Positions 1-12,400 of a DNA stretch of 64,000 nucleotides are shown here, in pieces. Numbering within the stretch: the stretch's first letter is position 1; each line of letters opens with the position of its first letter. The notes under the pieces are model-generated. The model searched no databases, was not told the origin of the DNA, and was given only the letters and a program-made list of their open reading frames with translations. The stretch spans positions 3,224,001 to 3,288,000 of the forward strand of contig OZ004581.1 in the NCBI GenBank assembly GCA_963924555.1, given 5' to 3'. The stretch comes from Crambe crambe. Taxonomy: Eukaryota > Porifera > Demospongiae > Poecilosclerida > Crambeidae. The translations under genes and the position numbers were made by a program.

Positions 1-212
1 CTCAATATTCTTCATTGGTTTTGGTTCCCTACTGTAATTATAGTTCAGAGAAAGATGATGACCTTGTCACTGAAGAAACAGGTCACAGTTCAAATGAAGA
101 ATCACCATTAATTCTCAGCCTTCCAGTGAAGTATGTGAGCCTGTGTGCTGCCAAAAGTCACCTATGCTAATGTCGGGTACGCATGGTGCAATGGGGGTTT
201 GGCCAGGTAAAT

Positions 213-947
213 TTATGTTCCTCTGCCTATGATTGTACCTTCAAGCCTTTTGTGATTATTCCACTCTTGTTGTTCTGCTACTCCATGTGGTTTGGTGCAT
301 TCATCTTTCCCACAGCTTATCAGATTACACATAACAGATTTATTCATTGGATTCAAGACTCCTTGTGGCACTGGTCGAATAGACTTTTCCGTGGTTTCCA
401 GCATCTTTCGCTTGTCATTCCATCTGACAAAGACTCCTGGATTATATTACCAGACACAAGTTCAATAAATATACCAAGTCACAACTGAATCCTAGCTAGC
501 TATGGCTTCCAGCTAGCTATGTCAGTGCCTCCAACCAGTGGACATTGACTTTGGTAGTCCATTCTCAGTATATATTTCAGCCATTTTATAAGACAGCCAA
601 GAGATTAAATCTGTCATAAAAGTATTTCGCATACCTTCATATTCTCTTTGAGATCTCAGTATTCCATCCCAGTTCTCTGCTAGTCCACGAGTGAAGGTGT
701 ATTTACCTATCCTGCAGCTCTCTTTAACATATCCCGGTAGTGCTTGTTGGATAACGTCGACTCTGGTCTGGTCAGTACTATTACTCCATTCAACAAACGC
801 TCTAATACTACTGGTTCCTGGATCTTGGCCTTGGCCGATGGGGTTAGTGCGGAATTTATAAAAGCACTCTTTGCAGACTATAAAACTTGGTCCATTCACA
901 AGTTTTTTTTCAGCAGTCTTCTTTTGTTTCTTACCATCGCGATCCAT
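213..947 (-). CDS. Putative small two-exon gene, unknown function (211 aa)
   Basis: Not recognised. Exon 1 runs 947 to 536 and opens with an ATG followed by a Lys-rich start (MDRDGKKQKK); exon 2 runs 436 to 213 and ends at a stop. Both are open, and joining them across a 99-bp intron keeps phase (412 + 224 nt = 212 codons). The acceptor (ATAATCCAG) is good but the donor (GTTGGA) is weak, so the join is tentative. Exon 1 alone reads on to a stop at 522 and could be the whole protein. Visible features are a CxxC pair (VCKEC) near the N-terminus and a CNLISCGKDEC cluster in exon 2, which could bind metal. No signal peptide or membrane segment is seen. GC boxes lie about 30-45 bp upstream of the ATG. 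It could instead be the decayed end of a longer gene. Confidence 0.38.
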
Positions 948-974
948 CTTCAAGCCCCTGGCTTAGTGAAAAAA

Positions 975-991
975 GGGGCGGGGCGGGGCGC
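975..991 (-). promoter_or_regulatory. Tandem GC boxes upstream of the small minus-strand gene
   Basis: Three overlapping GGGGCGG units lie just upstream of the ATG at 947, next to an AT-rich TATA-like stretch at 991-1003. GC boxes are otherwise rare in this AT-rich region, which fits a core promoter. Spacing to the ATG is short, so a promoter role is inference. Confidence 0.35.
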
Positions 992-1100
992 TATAATTAT
1001 AAGACACCCTCGATCTCCCAATAGCAATTTTATCGTCACCGGGCCTATCTCAGCCCTGTGTCTATCAAGATTCAGCACTAGTCTCGCAAGCTAGACCCTT

Positions 1101-2236
1101 TGGAAGGGACCAGTTCAGAATTGAATCAACCAGGGAATCCAGCTATGAATAGCTAGCTATGATATGCTAATTTTCTGATGGCTTGTTATCTCCACCCTCC
1201 CAAGGTGATTGTTGTAGTCTTACTACTTCTTTTCACTGCATATAGGCGGAGGAAATACAGTGTTTTGTGCATTGGTCGGGCAAATAATCAGGCTCTCTCC
1301 TATAACCGCCTTAAAATAGTGGACCATACAGTTGTAGCTACCAGACTCTCCCTGAAATGAGACCATCAGTGAAAAAGATGTGTGTTGGCTTGATCAGGCA
1401 AATGCCTGATCTGCCTGACCCATGCATGCAATGCAATGCTACACCTATGATATTATCTATAGTAAAACCCTCCATAGAGTGCAAAACTTATTTTCTCATC
1501 CCTGTTTCCTCCATTATATCTATAGCTGACTAAATATCCTACAGTGATCAGCTGTTTATGAAGGGCGAATTCCCAAAATTTATCATGCCCTAAAGCATAA
1601 AAAAAATACTCAAATGTAATACGTAGCTACCATGCAGTGCTTTAGTCTGATGGTGATGAATGCAGAAGGATATTGCGACTAGCTATAGCTATATTGAAGA
1701 GCTGCATGTCTGAAAAAAAAAAAAAAAGTGCCCAAGCTGCTTACAAGAAACAAAGATAGATCTGCACTTATGGAGATATAATTCATTCATGAACTATTTT
1801 GGGAGCATGAAAAAGAACTATAATCTGCCATGGTCGCATTATGTCCTTCAAGTCATTCCAAACTCTTCATATGCAGAAATGATTACTGTATTTTTTGTTA
1901 GCTATGTGGCATCAAAATGTGTAGAACTAGTTCATTATGCAAATAATAACGTTTAAACAGCATTAATGTTTGTGCTTAGTATACCATTAGCTATCATGCA
2001 CAAATCACCAAATGATTCCAGAATAGAATTCATGGGTCCTGTAGTTTCATATAACCTGAGATTTGCTTTTGTAATTTCTAATTGTAAATTATTATGGATT
2101 CATTTTAAGTCCATTTACACAGTTATGCAAGAATTAATGGCTTCTTGAGAAAGTTATTTCAAAAAGGTGACTATAGCTAGTGTACGTAGCTAGCTACTTT
2201 GTCATGATGGAAAGTTATAGCTATAGCTATTCAATA
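1101..2236. other. Non-coding stretch before the receptor cluster
   Basis: AT-rich sequence with many TAGCTAGC-type palindromic words and a short A-run near 1715. No convincing open frame. From about 1940 on it matches the sequence after 8930, marking the left edge of duplicated block A. Confidence 0.6.
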
Positions 2237-2240
2237 AACT

Positions 2241-2246
2241 TTTATT
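2241..2246 (-). terminator. Conserved AATAAA, possible poly(A) signal of receptor gene A
   Basis: TTTATT on the plus strand reads AATAAA on the gene strand, about 490 nt past the stop. The same word in the same context (TTTTATTCTCAAAAA) occurs downstream of receptor gene B at 9156, so it survived in both copies. Confidence 0.4.
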
Positions 2247-2370
2247 CTCAAAAAAAGATGCACACGAATTCTGAATCAATCAATAAAATTAATGAGTGAC
2301 AAAAGCCAATACCATGCACATAAAATTTACCATACAAGTGAAATAATGTTATTATGGCAATATATAATAA

Positions 2371-2628
2371 TATGTGACAGTACTTGGGAAAAGATACCTT
2401 TTCGGCGCAAAACATTAAAAGCTGTTAAACTCTTGTAAAGTTTACAAGCTACATATAAAATGTACAAGAGATGTAAAATTCAATTAAGTATAACTCAGGA
2501 ACAAAGTGGTATATAAATTTGATTTAAAAGCAATGTAAATCTCCAGATTAAGAGCTTTAAAATGATACCAATAACTCAATTATGAATTTTTGCGCGACAA
2601 GGTACCTTTTCCCAAGTACTGTCACATA
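2371..2628. mobile_element. MITE-like inverted-repeat element with TA flanks
   Basis: About 258 bp. The left arm TGTGACAGTACTTGGGAAAA is matched by the reverse complement on the right (TTTTCCCAAGTACTGTCACA), and similarity continues inward to a GCGCAAAA motif. Both ends abut TA, as in Tc1/mariner-type insertions. The corresponding place in block B (about 9290-9330) lacks it, so it inserted after the duplication. No coding capacity. Confidence 0.7.
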
Positions 2629-2736
2629 TTTATGCATAGTCATGATATCTATCAATACAACATGGCTATAAAACTGTTGCAGCAAACACTCAAGTAACTG
2701 TTACAATGAACATTCTAGTGTGTCTTGTTTAGCAAA

Positions 2737-5700
2737 TTAAACACGTGGATCACCTTCATTCCTTCTGTGATCGAGCAGTGACAAATTCAGAGAAGCAGCT
2801 AAGTCACCTTTTGTTTCTTTACGGCAAAAAATGCAGTATCTTCTCAATTTCAACAACACTTCTCTCAGAGTGTACACAATGATGTACAATAACGGTAAAC
2901 AAGCAATAGCGATCTGGATGCTCTCAATGCGACGTATAGTAGTCACACTAATAGTATCAGATGAATGGTTGTACCTGAACAGAGTCAAAGCATTCACGAT
3001 TATAAGTATAGCAAATAGGACAGTGTCGAGTTTATTATGCCAAGCAGTTGTGTATGGCTGATTCCATGCATGAGCTATGAACATTAGTACAAACTGAATC
3101 TCAACTGCTATATAGTACAGAGATAAGTTCTGAAGTGAAGCAAAAGTAACCAAAGTTGAGAGCCTGTAAATGAAATAGAGCCCAGAGAAGTAACGACATT
3201 CGTCCTTGAAGCATCCCTGAAATGAGTCAAAGAAAGGTTTCAACCTTTCCAGAGGGATAATCCTGCAAAGGATCCTTGTGAACTTAGATTCTTGGATTCG
3301 CAATAGAGAGAATACCTTGTAACACAAAGGATAAACCAAGAGCAGTATTGGAGGCAAAATCACTATAGTCAAAATAAAAGCTATTGCAGGGATAGCATAC
3401 AGTAAGTGTTTACCTCTGAAATACTTCAAACTTCCTGCATAAAAGGCAACTGTATCTACTTGAATGGATTCTGTGGAATATATGACAGCTGGGGTTAGAA
3501 TTTGAAGAGAAATTTTGGTACACTGAGAATAGCAAATCACAAGGAAACCGGACAGGCCATGAAGAATCGAGCTACTGATGTTCCGTTTTATTCTTCGTAT
3601 TCGTATCTTCTTCAAGCACCTGTCCAATCTGCAGAAATTCAAAGCTGCTATTGTGAGAAGAATTAGTGAAAATGCAAATACAACTGTGACATATTTGAAG
3701 GCAATCATGTCCAGCGATGATGCGTTTCTCCACAGGCAGAAGGATAGTTGATCATGAGTGAAAAAGCTCAAGTTGAACACATTCAAGAGTAACTTTAAAG
3801 CTAACCAGGAAGTGAAAGTTTCTGCTTCTAGGGGAAGTTGGCCGTTTCCAGTCATGAGGAGTGTGTCGAATAATTGTGAGTAGAGTATGAATCCTTGAAC
3901 AGCACCAGTTGTCAGCTGAATGTCCCATATGATGACCACCAGAAAAAAGACTGTGACAGGGAGAATTTCCGATACGAGATAGAACAGCCATCCCAACTTG
4001 CAGTGACTGCTGTGTGTACATTTTAGATCCTCTGAGTGGTAAAAAGCAGAATACTCTTTTCGGCATTCCCCACAAAGAACACCTGTTCTCTTCTCTCCGC
4101 AAATGGCACTATCCAATTCAGGGATAGATGATGTGTTTGGTAGGAAATATTCACCATTGGTGCAGAAGCTCCTTGGGCATGTATGTGAAACGATATACTT
4201 CTCACATGTGAAGGTTGAAGTTATATTATCATGGATGTTGCTACAACCCAACCAATACCCTCGTTTCAACACAGCTTGGAATCTACTCTGATTGCAGTGA
4301 GAGATGCCAAGGTACTGTTTGCCCTGAGTAGAACAGACACACAAGTCGAGTCCATTTTGTGTCTCGCTGACATAGCCAGGTGGACAGTCAAGCATCACGA
4401 CAGGTAAAAGGATTTCCTCTTCCCCTATGCTAGACAACGAAAAAGCTACATTTCCTTGCTCTCCTGGCCTGCCATAAAGTAGTATTTTATTGTAATACAC
4501 ATTCACATAGTTGGGATCCAACGACATACTGTTATTACTTTTCAGTAGTGCTTGATAGATTCTGTACACAGTTCTGTTGAAGTCATCGTTAATTTCAATG
4601 GGTAGGTCTGTGATTTTTCCTGGTATGACAGGGAAGTCATAGGTGATGTTCATTTTCACTTTAAACTTAGTGCCAGCTGTCGAGATTTCATCACCAGTGC
4701 TGTTTTGGAAGATAACACGTACCACTTTACCAGAATACTCGGTGTAGTTACTATTGGTGATAAAAGGTGATCTTAAGCTCATCACACTTTCGCAAGATTT
4801 CAAAGAATGCATATATATTGAATTACCATGCACAAGAGATTCTGAGTGAGTCATTGAGCCACTGTTTATCAATCTGTTGTTTCTAAAAACGCTTGTAATG
4901 CTGCCATTTTTGGCTTTTGGATTATAGTAATGAAAGAAACACTTTCTCAGTGATATGTATTCCAACGTGTCTATGTATTCCTGGTATATTGCACCACCTT
5001 TAACTATTGCTGTGTTGTTGGTAAAGTTCAAGGTAATATTGTCATGCAGATGAAGAATCGAAGTCCCAAATAACCCCACTGCTCCTCCATAATATCCTGT
5101 GTTGTCGATAAATGATATTGCATTTCCACTGTTTATTACCACAGTGCTGAATACCAAGTAGAGTGCACTTCCTGAGTTATTGATAAACTGCATGCTTGAA
5201 TTGAATTGAACTTTATAGCCAATCGACCCAAAGCAGCCACTACCTCTCTTGTGTACATAAGCCAACTTATCATCCATCAATTTATTAAGAGTGCTCACAC
5301 GATTCCCTTCAAAAATGCAGTTCTTGAATGTCACCTTTGGTAAAAGGCCTTTGCTGTTGTAAGTTCCTTGGTTTTGTAGGTTGAGTTTAACAGCTGAGGA
5401 GTATCTTGCTCTGTTATTCTTCCATGAGCAATTGATAAACATGAACTCATTGCTATCAATGTCAGAGGATTCGGCTATGGCTGAATATACAATTGTCCCA
5501 CCACCTTGCTTTGAATAGTTATTTGTAAAGGTGCTGTTGATAAACACTATTTTGTTGTGCTTCAGAATATTTGTTACATGTTTAAACCAGTAGCCTATGT
5601 TAGTTCCTCCACCTCCACCATTGAAAGCACTATTTCTGTGAAACGTGCAATTCTTGAATACGATGCTATTGTTGCTTGACCAACGATTAATGAGTATATT

Positions 5701-6549
5701 CAATCCTCCTCCATAATTCTGTGCTTTATTAGACTTGAAAGTGCAATCTCGTACTCTGACCACATTATTGTCGGAGCCCCCTAATAAGTTATAATTCAAT
5801 CCTCCACCATGTGATAACTTGAAATAGGAACGATTACCTGCAGTAGAAGCAACATTATTATTAAATGACGTGTTCACAATGTACAGTTCTGATTTCTTTT
5901 CACAATAATTATTAATTCTGCGATCGCGAAAGCATTCTAATAGGATGTAGAGACCTCCACCTCCACGTAATGATTTCTTAGCTCTTCCATAACTGAATCT
6001 ACAGTTAATGATGTCTATTACGGCATAGGAATGAAGTATTACCATCCCCAATCCTTGACTCTTATCTATGTAAGTATTCAGCATTACAATTTTGGAGCTA
6101 TTTCGAATAAGAACACTGCTACTGAACCTATCCTTCTTAATCTTTTGTATACTGCCACAATTCTCTATTCTGAAATTTCGAAACATAACGGTATGAACAT
6201 CTGTGAAATTGATTCCAGCTGATTTCCCTTGGCATCTCAAAACACTCTTAGTGGGCCGATATCCATTTAAATAGACAGCCTGCTTATTGAAGAGTTTCAA
6301 ATCGCCATCCAGAGTAGAAATACTGGCACAAAAGGTGATGTTGACTTTTCTCGCACTTTTGACTGCAGCTGATAAAGTACGGAGAGGAACAGAGAGTGAA
6401 GTGTAATTGCCACACACCTCGACATGAGCAATCCTTGCAGTATCACAGTAAGTGACTAGCAGAAAGACATGCAGTAGATGAAGAATGCCACTCAAGAGCA
6501 TAGTGATATTGATGTATATTGGTACTGATGAAAGTTTGTTCTGCTGCAT
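2737..6549 (-). CDS. Beta-helix multi-pass membrane protein, receptor-like, copy A (1270 aa)
   Basis: Single-exon gene. A hydrophobic N-terminus (residues about 14-35) is a probable signal peptide. Residues about 100-700 are many short N-glycosylation-rich strands with Gly-Gly-Gly turns and recurrent FxNCxFxxN patterns, as expected of a right-handed parallel beta-helix (pectin-lyase-like fold). A Cys-rich segment (about 717-850, beginning LDCPPGYVSE) links this to roughly eight membrane spans between about 850 and 1226, then a short cytoplasmic tail. I infer a cell-surface protein with a large sugar-coated ectodomain; ligand and signalling partner cannot be told. The first ATG is used here. 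Met17 (codon 6499-6501) matches the start of copy B and may be the real start. Copy B is about 90% similar by eye. Confidence 0.88.
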   Translation of the reverse strand: MQQNKLSSVPIYINITMLLSGILHLLHVFLLVTYCDTARIAHVEVCGNYTSLSVPLRTLSAAVKSARKVNITFCASISTLDGDLKLFNKQAVYLNGYRPTKSVLRCQGKSAGINFTDVHTVMFRNFRIENCGSIQKIKKDRFSSSVLIRNSSKIVMLNTYIDKSQGLGMVILHSYAVIDIINCRFSYGRAKKSLRGGGGLYILLECFRDRRINNYCEKKSELYIVNTSFNNNVASTAGNRSYFKLSHGGGLNYNLLGGSDNNVVRVRDCTFKSNKAQNYGGGLNILINRWSSNNSIVFKNCTFHRNSAFNGGGGGTNIGYWFKHVTNILKHNKIVFINSTFTNNYSKQGGGTIVYSAIAESSDIDSNEFMFINCSWKNNRARYSSAVKLNLQNQGTYNSKGLLPKVTFKNCIFEGNRVSTLNKLMDDKLAYVHKRGSGCFGSIGYKVQFNSSMQFINNSGSALYLVFSTVVINSGNAISFIDNTGYYGGAVGLFGTSILHLHDNITLNFTNNTAIVKGGAIYQEYIDTLEYISLRKCFFHYYNPKAKNGSITSVFRNNRLINSGSMTHSESLVHGNSIYMHSLKSCESVMSLRSPFITNSNYTEYSGKVVRVIFQNSTGDEISTAGTKFKVKMNITYDFPVIPGKITDLPIEINDDFNRTVYRIYQALLKSNNSMSLDPNYVNVYYNKILLYGRPGEQGNVAFSLSSIGEEEILLPVVMLDCPPGYVSETQNGLDLCVCSTQGKQYLGISHCNQSRFQAVLKRGYWLGCSNIHDNITSTFTCEKYIVSHTCPRSFCTNGEYFLPNTSSIPELDSAICGEKRTGVLCGECRKEYSAFYHSEDLKCTHSSHCKLGWLFYLVSEILPVTVFFLVVIIWDIQLTTGAVQGFILYSQLFDTLLMTGNGQLPLEAETFTSWLALKLLLNVFNLSFFTHDQLSFCLWRNASSLDMIAFKYVTVVFAFSLILLTIAALNFCRLDRCLKKIRIRRIKRNISSSILHGLSGFLVICYSQCTKISLQILTPAVIYSTESIQVDTVAFYAGSLKYFRGKHLLYAIPAIAFILTIVILPPILLLVYPLCYKVFSLLRIQESKFTRILCRIIPLERLKPFFDSFQGCFKDECRYFSGLYFIYRLSTLVTFASLQNLSLYYIAVEIQFVLMFIAHAWNQPYTTAWHNKLDTVLFAILIIVNALTLFRYNHSSDTISVTTIRRIESIQIAIACLPLLYIIVYTLREVLLKLRRYCIFCRKETKGDLAASLNLSLLDHRRNEGDPRV

Positions 6550-8929
6550 GCAGTCAGGACTGGATTAATTCTTACTTTATATAGCAAAAGCATTAATTTG
6601 GAAAAATGTTATAATAATTTTGGAATGGCAATTATCATGAAAACAGCAAAATGTTTTCTCATGATCATATATGTAGCAATTCCAAACTATTGGTTATTAT
6701 GACCATGATTAAACTGTTCACTTCGTGGTCTAAACATAATGAACATCTCGTGTATTTCCCATAAACCACGATAAGTCCATGGTTTAACCAGCTTATACAC
6801 AAGTTGGCTATGGTTTATGGATGTTACTGCATATAGCATAAGTACTGTATACTGTTACTTTAGTTTTAAATTACAGGTTTCTATCTATAGGATTTTTTAA
6901 TAGGGAGGGAAAGAGTATCTGCGCGCTTGTGCGCGGGAAAATTTTTGCCTTGGCCACGCCCACTTTTGCCTAACCACACCCCTTTTAGATATCAAACCAG
7001 CCAACCACGCAAAAATATATAGCAGTTTGATATGAAGAGATTAAGATTACACCCCTACATGTAGCTAACACTCTCTCTTTATGGTTAATCCACTGGCATG
7101 GGTGTGTGTGATTGATTGCCACATCATGCCCAGGGGTAGTATTAGCAATGGAAATTTTTTTTTTTTTTTTGGGGGGGGGGGGGGGGGGGGAAGCTGGAGG
7201 TTTTGGGGGAGAATAGAACCCTGAATTAGCAGTGGTGCCTATGGCTTCACTCTGGTACAAACTTGATATTTTTTATAGCACATACTTTATAGGAGCTAGC
7301 TATAGCTACCTCATGTGACTATGTACTTATTACATCATCATCTTATTCTGATATGCACAAGATTGTGACTCTTATTTTCTGGTTCCTAACAACAAAAATT
7401 GCATGGTGGAAATATCGTAGAAAATGAATTTTAGCATAACTACTTTTCTAAAGATCATGATAGCTATCTCTTATCATGAAAATCAATTTTATAATTAGCT
7501 ATGTGGCCATACTGAAGTCAAAGCTGATGCATGGGAATCGTTTTGGTATTACAGTGGTTCCTAACAACTTAAACGTTTTTAAATTTGGGTGGAAATATTG
7601 TAGACAATCCAGAAATTGAATTTTAGCATACTTTTCTAAAGATAATGATAGCTAGCTCAAAATCAATAGCTACTATGGTCTTGGGAAGCCATGCGGCCAT
7701 ACTGAAGTCACCAAAGGTTAGCTGATGCAATGGGAACCTCTTTGGTAGCCCACACAATTACTTAAGCTTTTAAAAATTGAAACATTTTGGGTGGAAATAG
7801 CCATTGTAGATAATCCAAAAAATGAATTTTAGTAAAATAAATTTTAGTAAAAACTATGATATAGCTACAGCTTTGCTGGCTTTATGTGTGCTTGCATGCT
7901 TATACTGAATTAGCTATCCCAGTATAGACCACTTGCCTTTTGGGGCGTGTTCAAAACAGAGCCTTCAACCCGTGAACTTTGATTTCAGTATAACATTTTT
8001 TCAGCATTTTTAATACTGTAAATTTCAGTATTTTCAGCCATTTCATAGTAAATCTATATAAAAATTGATGTATATCCATATTTTTTTCAGTAAAAATACT
8101 GATGAATCAGTATGGTTGGAGGCTCTGCTAAAACAGAGGTCTTGAAAATGAAATCTATGGGCTCAATTTTCACTATAGGCATAGCTACGTATGTCAAGAA
8201 AGCTCCAGAATATGAAAGCTCTGGTTGGTATATAGCTACATACTTATAAAGTTTCTCATAGACTTCATACTGTATGGGGTAGTTTTTGCCCTCCTTATAG
8301 CTACTACGTAAGTGTAAAGTCTATAGAGATAGTAGCTGTGTAACCATCATACAAAGCAAGTAATTAGCTTCGATATTTATTATGCCTAGTGATTGATATC
8401 AGTGCAAAATTGAACCCATATCAAAATTTCTGTTTGGACACACCCCAAAAGACAATAGAGTAGCTACTACATACATGTTATATGATGCTATGGATTAGCT
8501 ACTGAGAACCTCAGAGTTACAAATACCAGAGTTATAAACTGACCAAACAGTGCATGATTTCATTGCACACACACATAACCACACCCACCATTCTTAGATA
8601 TGAACATTTCACTGTAATAGACACCAAAACTAGAACAGATACACAACAGAATCTGACTAGCACATGTACTGTAAGATATGTTGATACTGAACATTATTAT
8701 GGCCTGGATGAATTTAAGACCATATAATAACAATCCATTTCATGATTATTTTTGCATATTTTTTAGCTAGTTGCTATCTTATTATGCAAAGGAAAATAAA
8801 ATAATAAGACATCAAAAGACAGACACAGCAAAAAAAAAATTAGTATCTAACACACACCAAATACCCATGCAGTTAAAAATATTTGCATCTCAAAATAATC
8901 AGTATCTACGTATCTATGTAGCTTGTACA
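6550..8929. other. Intergenic region between receptor copies
   Basis: No supportable gene. It holds the upstream region of gene A, an abrupt T16-G20 homopolymer junction at 7155-7190, and AT-rich sequence with two or three diverged internal repeats around 7400-7860 (GAATTTTAGCATACTTTTCTAAAGAT and variants). Much of it recurs at 13200-15900. Confidence 0.6.
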
Positions 8930-9155
8930 TTCATTAAATGGGCAACATTAATATTTTGTGCTTAGCTATAGTACCATTAATTATCACCAATCACCAAAAT
9001 ATGCCAGAATAGAATTCATGGGTCCTGTAGTTTCATGCATATCACCTGAGATTATGGATTCATTTTGAGTCCATTCACATCACACAATAATTATGCAAGA
9101 ATTAATGGCTTCTTGAGAAAGTTGTTTCCACTATAGTGTGCAAAGTTGATAAAAT

Positions 9156-9161
9156 TTTATT
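9156..9161 (-). terminator. Conserved AATAAA, possible poly(A) signal of receptor gene B
   Basis: Counterpart of the word at 2241 in block A, about 265 nt past the stop of gene B. The shorter distance is explained by the absence of the MITE that sits in block A. Confidence 0.4.
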
Positions 9162-9425
9162 CTCAAAAAGATCCCCACAAAATTAATTCTGAATCAATCA
9201 AGTGAATAGCATAATATAATAGAGCCTAGTAAAAATAAAATGGAATGTTAAAATTTGTATAAAAAAAAGAAGCAAATTCAGTAATGATCGAGTATAATAC
9301 ATGTAAATAATATGTATACAGTAGTAACAATTATGCATGCATAGTCATAATATCTATCAATAAAAAGATGTTGCAATGAGCACTCAAGTATGTAACTTTA
9401 AAAGTTTTGTTCAGCAAATTAGATG

Positions 9426-12400
9426 CTACGTAGCTTCATGTGGTTCTTCATTCCTATTGTGATCGAGCAGTGACAAATTCAGAGAAGCAGCTAAGTCACT
9501 TTTTGTTTCTTTATGGCAAAAAACGCAGTAGCTTCTCAATTTCAACAACACTTCCCTCAGAGTGTACACGGTTATGTACAATAACGGAAAACAAGCAATA
9601 ACAATCTGGATGCTCTCGATGCGACGTATAGTGGTCACACTAATAGTATCAGATGAATGGTTGTACCTGAACAGAGTCAAAGCATTCACGATTATAAGTA
9701 TAGCAAATAGGATAGCGTCGAGTTTATTATGCCAAGCGGTTGTGTATGGCTGATTCCATGCATGAGCTATGAGCATCAGTACAAACTGGATCTCAACTGC
9801 TATGTAGTACAGAGATAAGTTCTGAAGTGAAGCAAATGTAACCAAAGTCGAGAGCCTGTAAATGAAATAGAGCCCAGAGAAGTAACGACATTCGTCCTTG
9901 AAGCATCCCTGAAATGAGTCAAAGAAAGGTTTCAACCTTTCCAGAGGGATAATCCTGCAAAGGATCCTTGTGAACTTAGATTCTTGGATTCGCAATAGAG
10001 AGAATACCTTGTAACACAAAGGATAAACCAAGAGCAGTATTGGAGGCAAAATCACTATAGTCAAAATAAAAGCTATTGCAGGGATAGCATACAGTAAGTG
10101 TCTACCTCTGAAATACTTCAAACTTCCTGCATAAAAGGCCACCGTATTTACTTGAATGGATTCTGTGGAATATATGACAGCTGGGGTTAGAATTTGAAGA
10201 GAAATTTTGGTACACTGAGAATAGCAAATCACAAGGAAACCGGACAGGCCATGAAGAATCGAGCTACTGATGTTCCGTTTTATTCCTCGTATTCGTATCT
10301 TCTTCAAGCACCTGTCCAATCTGCAGAAATTCAAAGCTGCTATGGTGAGAAGAATCAGTGAAAATGCAAATACAACTGTGACATATTTGAAGGCAATCAT
10401 GTCCAGCGATGATGCATTTCTCCACAGGCAGAAGGATAGTTGATCATGAGTGAAAAAGCTCAAGTTGAACACATTCAAGAGTAACTTTAAAGCTAACCAG
10501 GAAGTGAAAGTTTCTGTTTCTAGGGGAAGTTGGCCGTTTCCAGTCATGAGGAGTGTGTCGAATAATTGTGAGTAGAGTATGAATCCTTGAACAGCACCAG
10601 TTGTCAGCTGAATGTCCCATATGACAACCACCAGAAAGAAGACCGTGACAGGGAGAAGTTCCGATAAGAGATAGAACAGCCATCCCAACTTGCAGTGACT
10701 GCTGTGTGCACATTTTAGATCCCCTGAGTGGTAAAAAGCAGAATACTCTTTTCGGCATTCCCCACAAAGAACACCTGTTCTCTTCTCTCCACAGATAGCA
10801 CTATCCAATTCAGAGATAGATGATGTGTTCGGTAGGAAGTATTCACCATTGGTGCAGAAGCTCCTTGGGCATGTATGTGAAACAATATACTTTTCACATG
10901 TATGGGTTGAAGTTATAACATGGATATTGCTACAGCCCAACCAATACCCTCGTTTCAACACAGCTTGGAATCTACTCTGATTGCAGTGAGAGATGCCAAG
11001 GTACTGTTTCCCCTGTGTGGAACAGACACACAAGTTGAGTCCATTTTGTATCTCGCTGACATAGCCAGGTGGACAGTCAAGCATCACGACAGGTAAAATG
11101 ATTTCCTCTTCCCCTATGCTAGACAACGAAAAAGTTACATTTCCCCTTTCTCCTGGCCTGCCATAAAGTAGTATTTTATTGTAATACACATTCATATAGT
11201 TGGGATCCAACAACATACTGTTATTACTTTTCAGTAGTGCTTGATAGATTCTGTACACAGTTCTGTTGAAGTCATCGTTAATTTCGATGGGTAGGTGTGT
11301 GATTTTTCCTGGTATGACAGGGAAGTCATAGGTGATGTTCATTTTCACTTTAAACTTGGTGCCAGCTGTCAAGATTTCATCACCAGTGCTGTTTTGGAAG
11401 ATAACACGTACCACTTTACCAGAATACTCGGTGTAATAACTATTGGTGATAAAAGGTGATCTTAAGCTCATCACACTCTTGCATGATTTCAAAGAATGCA
11501 TGTATATAGAATGACCATGCACCAGGGATTCTGAGTGAGTCATTGAGCCACTGTTTATCAATCTGTTGTTTCTAAAGAAGCATGTAATGCTGCCATTCTT
11601 GCCTTTTGGATTATAGTAATGAAAGAAACACTTTCTCAGTGATATGTATTCCAACGTGTCTATGTATTCCTGGTATATTGCACCACCTTTAACTATTGCT
11701 GTGTTGTTGGTAAAGTTCAAGGTAATATTGTCGTGCAGATGAAGAATCGAAGTTCCAAATAACCCCACTGCTCCTCCATAATACCCTGTGTTGTCGATAA
11801 ATGATATGGCATTTCCACTGTTAATTTCCACAGTGCTGGACACCAAATACAGAGCACCTCCTGAGTTATTGATAAACTGCATGCTTGAATTAAATTGAAC
11901 TTTATAGCCAATCGACCCAAAGCAGCCACTACCTCTCTTGTGTACATAAGCCAACTTATCATTCATCAATTTAGTGAGAGTGTTCAAATGATTACCTTCA
12001 AAAATGCAGTTCTTGAATGTCACCTTTGGTAAAAGGCCTTTGCTGTTGTAAGTTCCTTGGTTTTGTAGGTTGAGTTTAACAGCTGAGGAGTATCTTGCTC
12101 TGTTATTCTTCCATGAACAATTGATAAACGTGACCTCATTGCTCTCAATGTCAAAGGATTCAGCTATGGTTGAAAATATAATAGTCCCACCACCTTGCTT
12201 TGAATAGTTATTTGAAAATGTGCTGTTGATAAACACAATTTTATTGTGCTTCAGAATATATGTAACATATTTAAACCAGTAGCCAACATTACTTCCACCT
12301 GCACCAAAAGCACTATTTCTGTGAAACGTGCAATTCTTGAATATAATGCTATTGTTGCTTGATAAACGATTAATGAGTATATTCAAACCTCCTCCATAAT

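Larger units (their letters stand above)
1940..8790. repeat. Segmental duplication block A (contains receptor gene A)
   Basis: Starts with a run found again near 8950 (both contain GTGCTTAG, then AGAATAGAATTCATGGGTCC) and ends near 8790 in a TTGCTATCTTATTATGC run matched near 15930. Between the ends the order is the same as in block B: 3' flank, gene, promoter, a long AT-rich flank and a run containing GACCACTTGCCTTTTGGGGC. The gene is the best preserved part. Edges are approximate because they were read by eye. Confidence 0.75.

Noticed and set aside
3752-4291. Overlapping frames of 60-116 codons on both strands inside receptor A (and 10444-10897 in B)
   Set aside because: Shadows of the 1270- and 1251-aa frames, repeated in both copies only because the DNA is duplicated.
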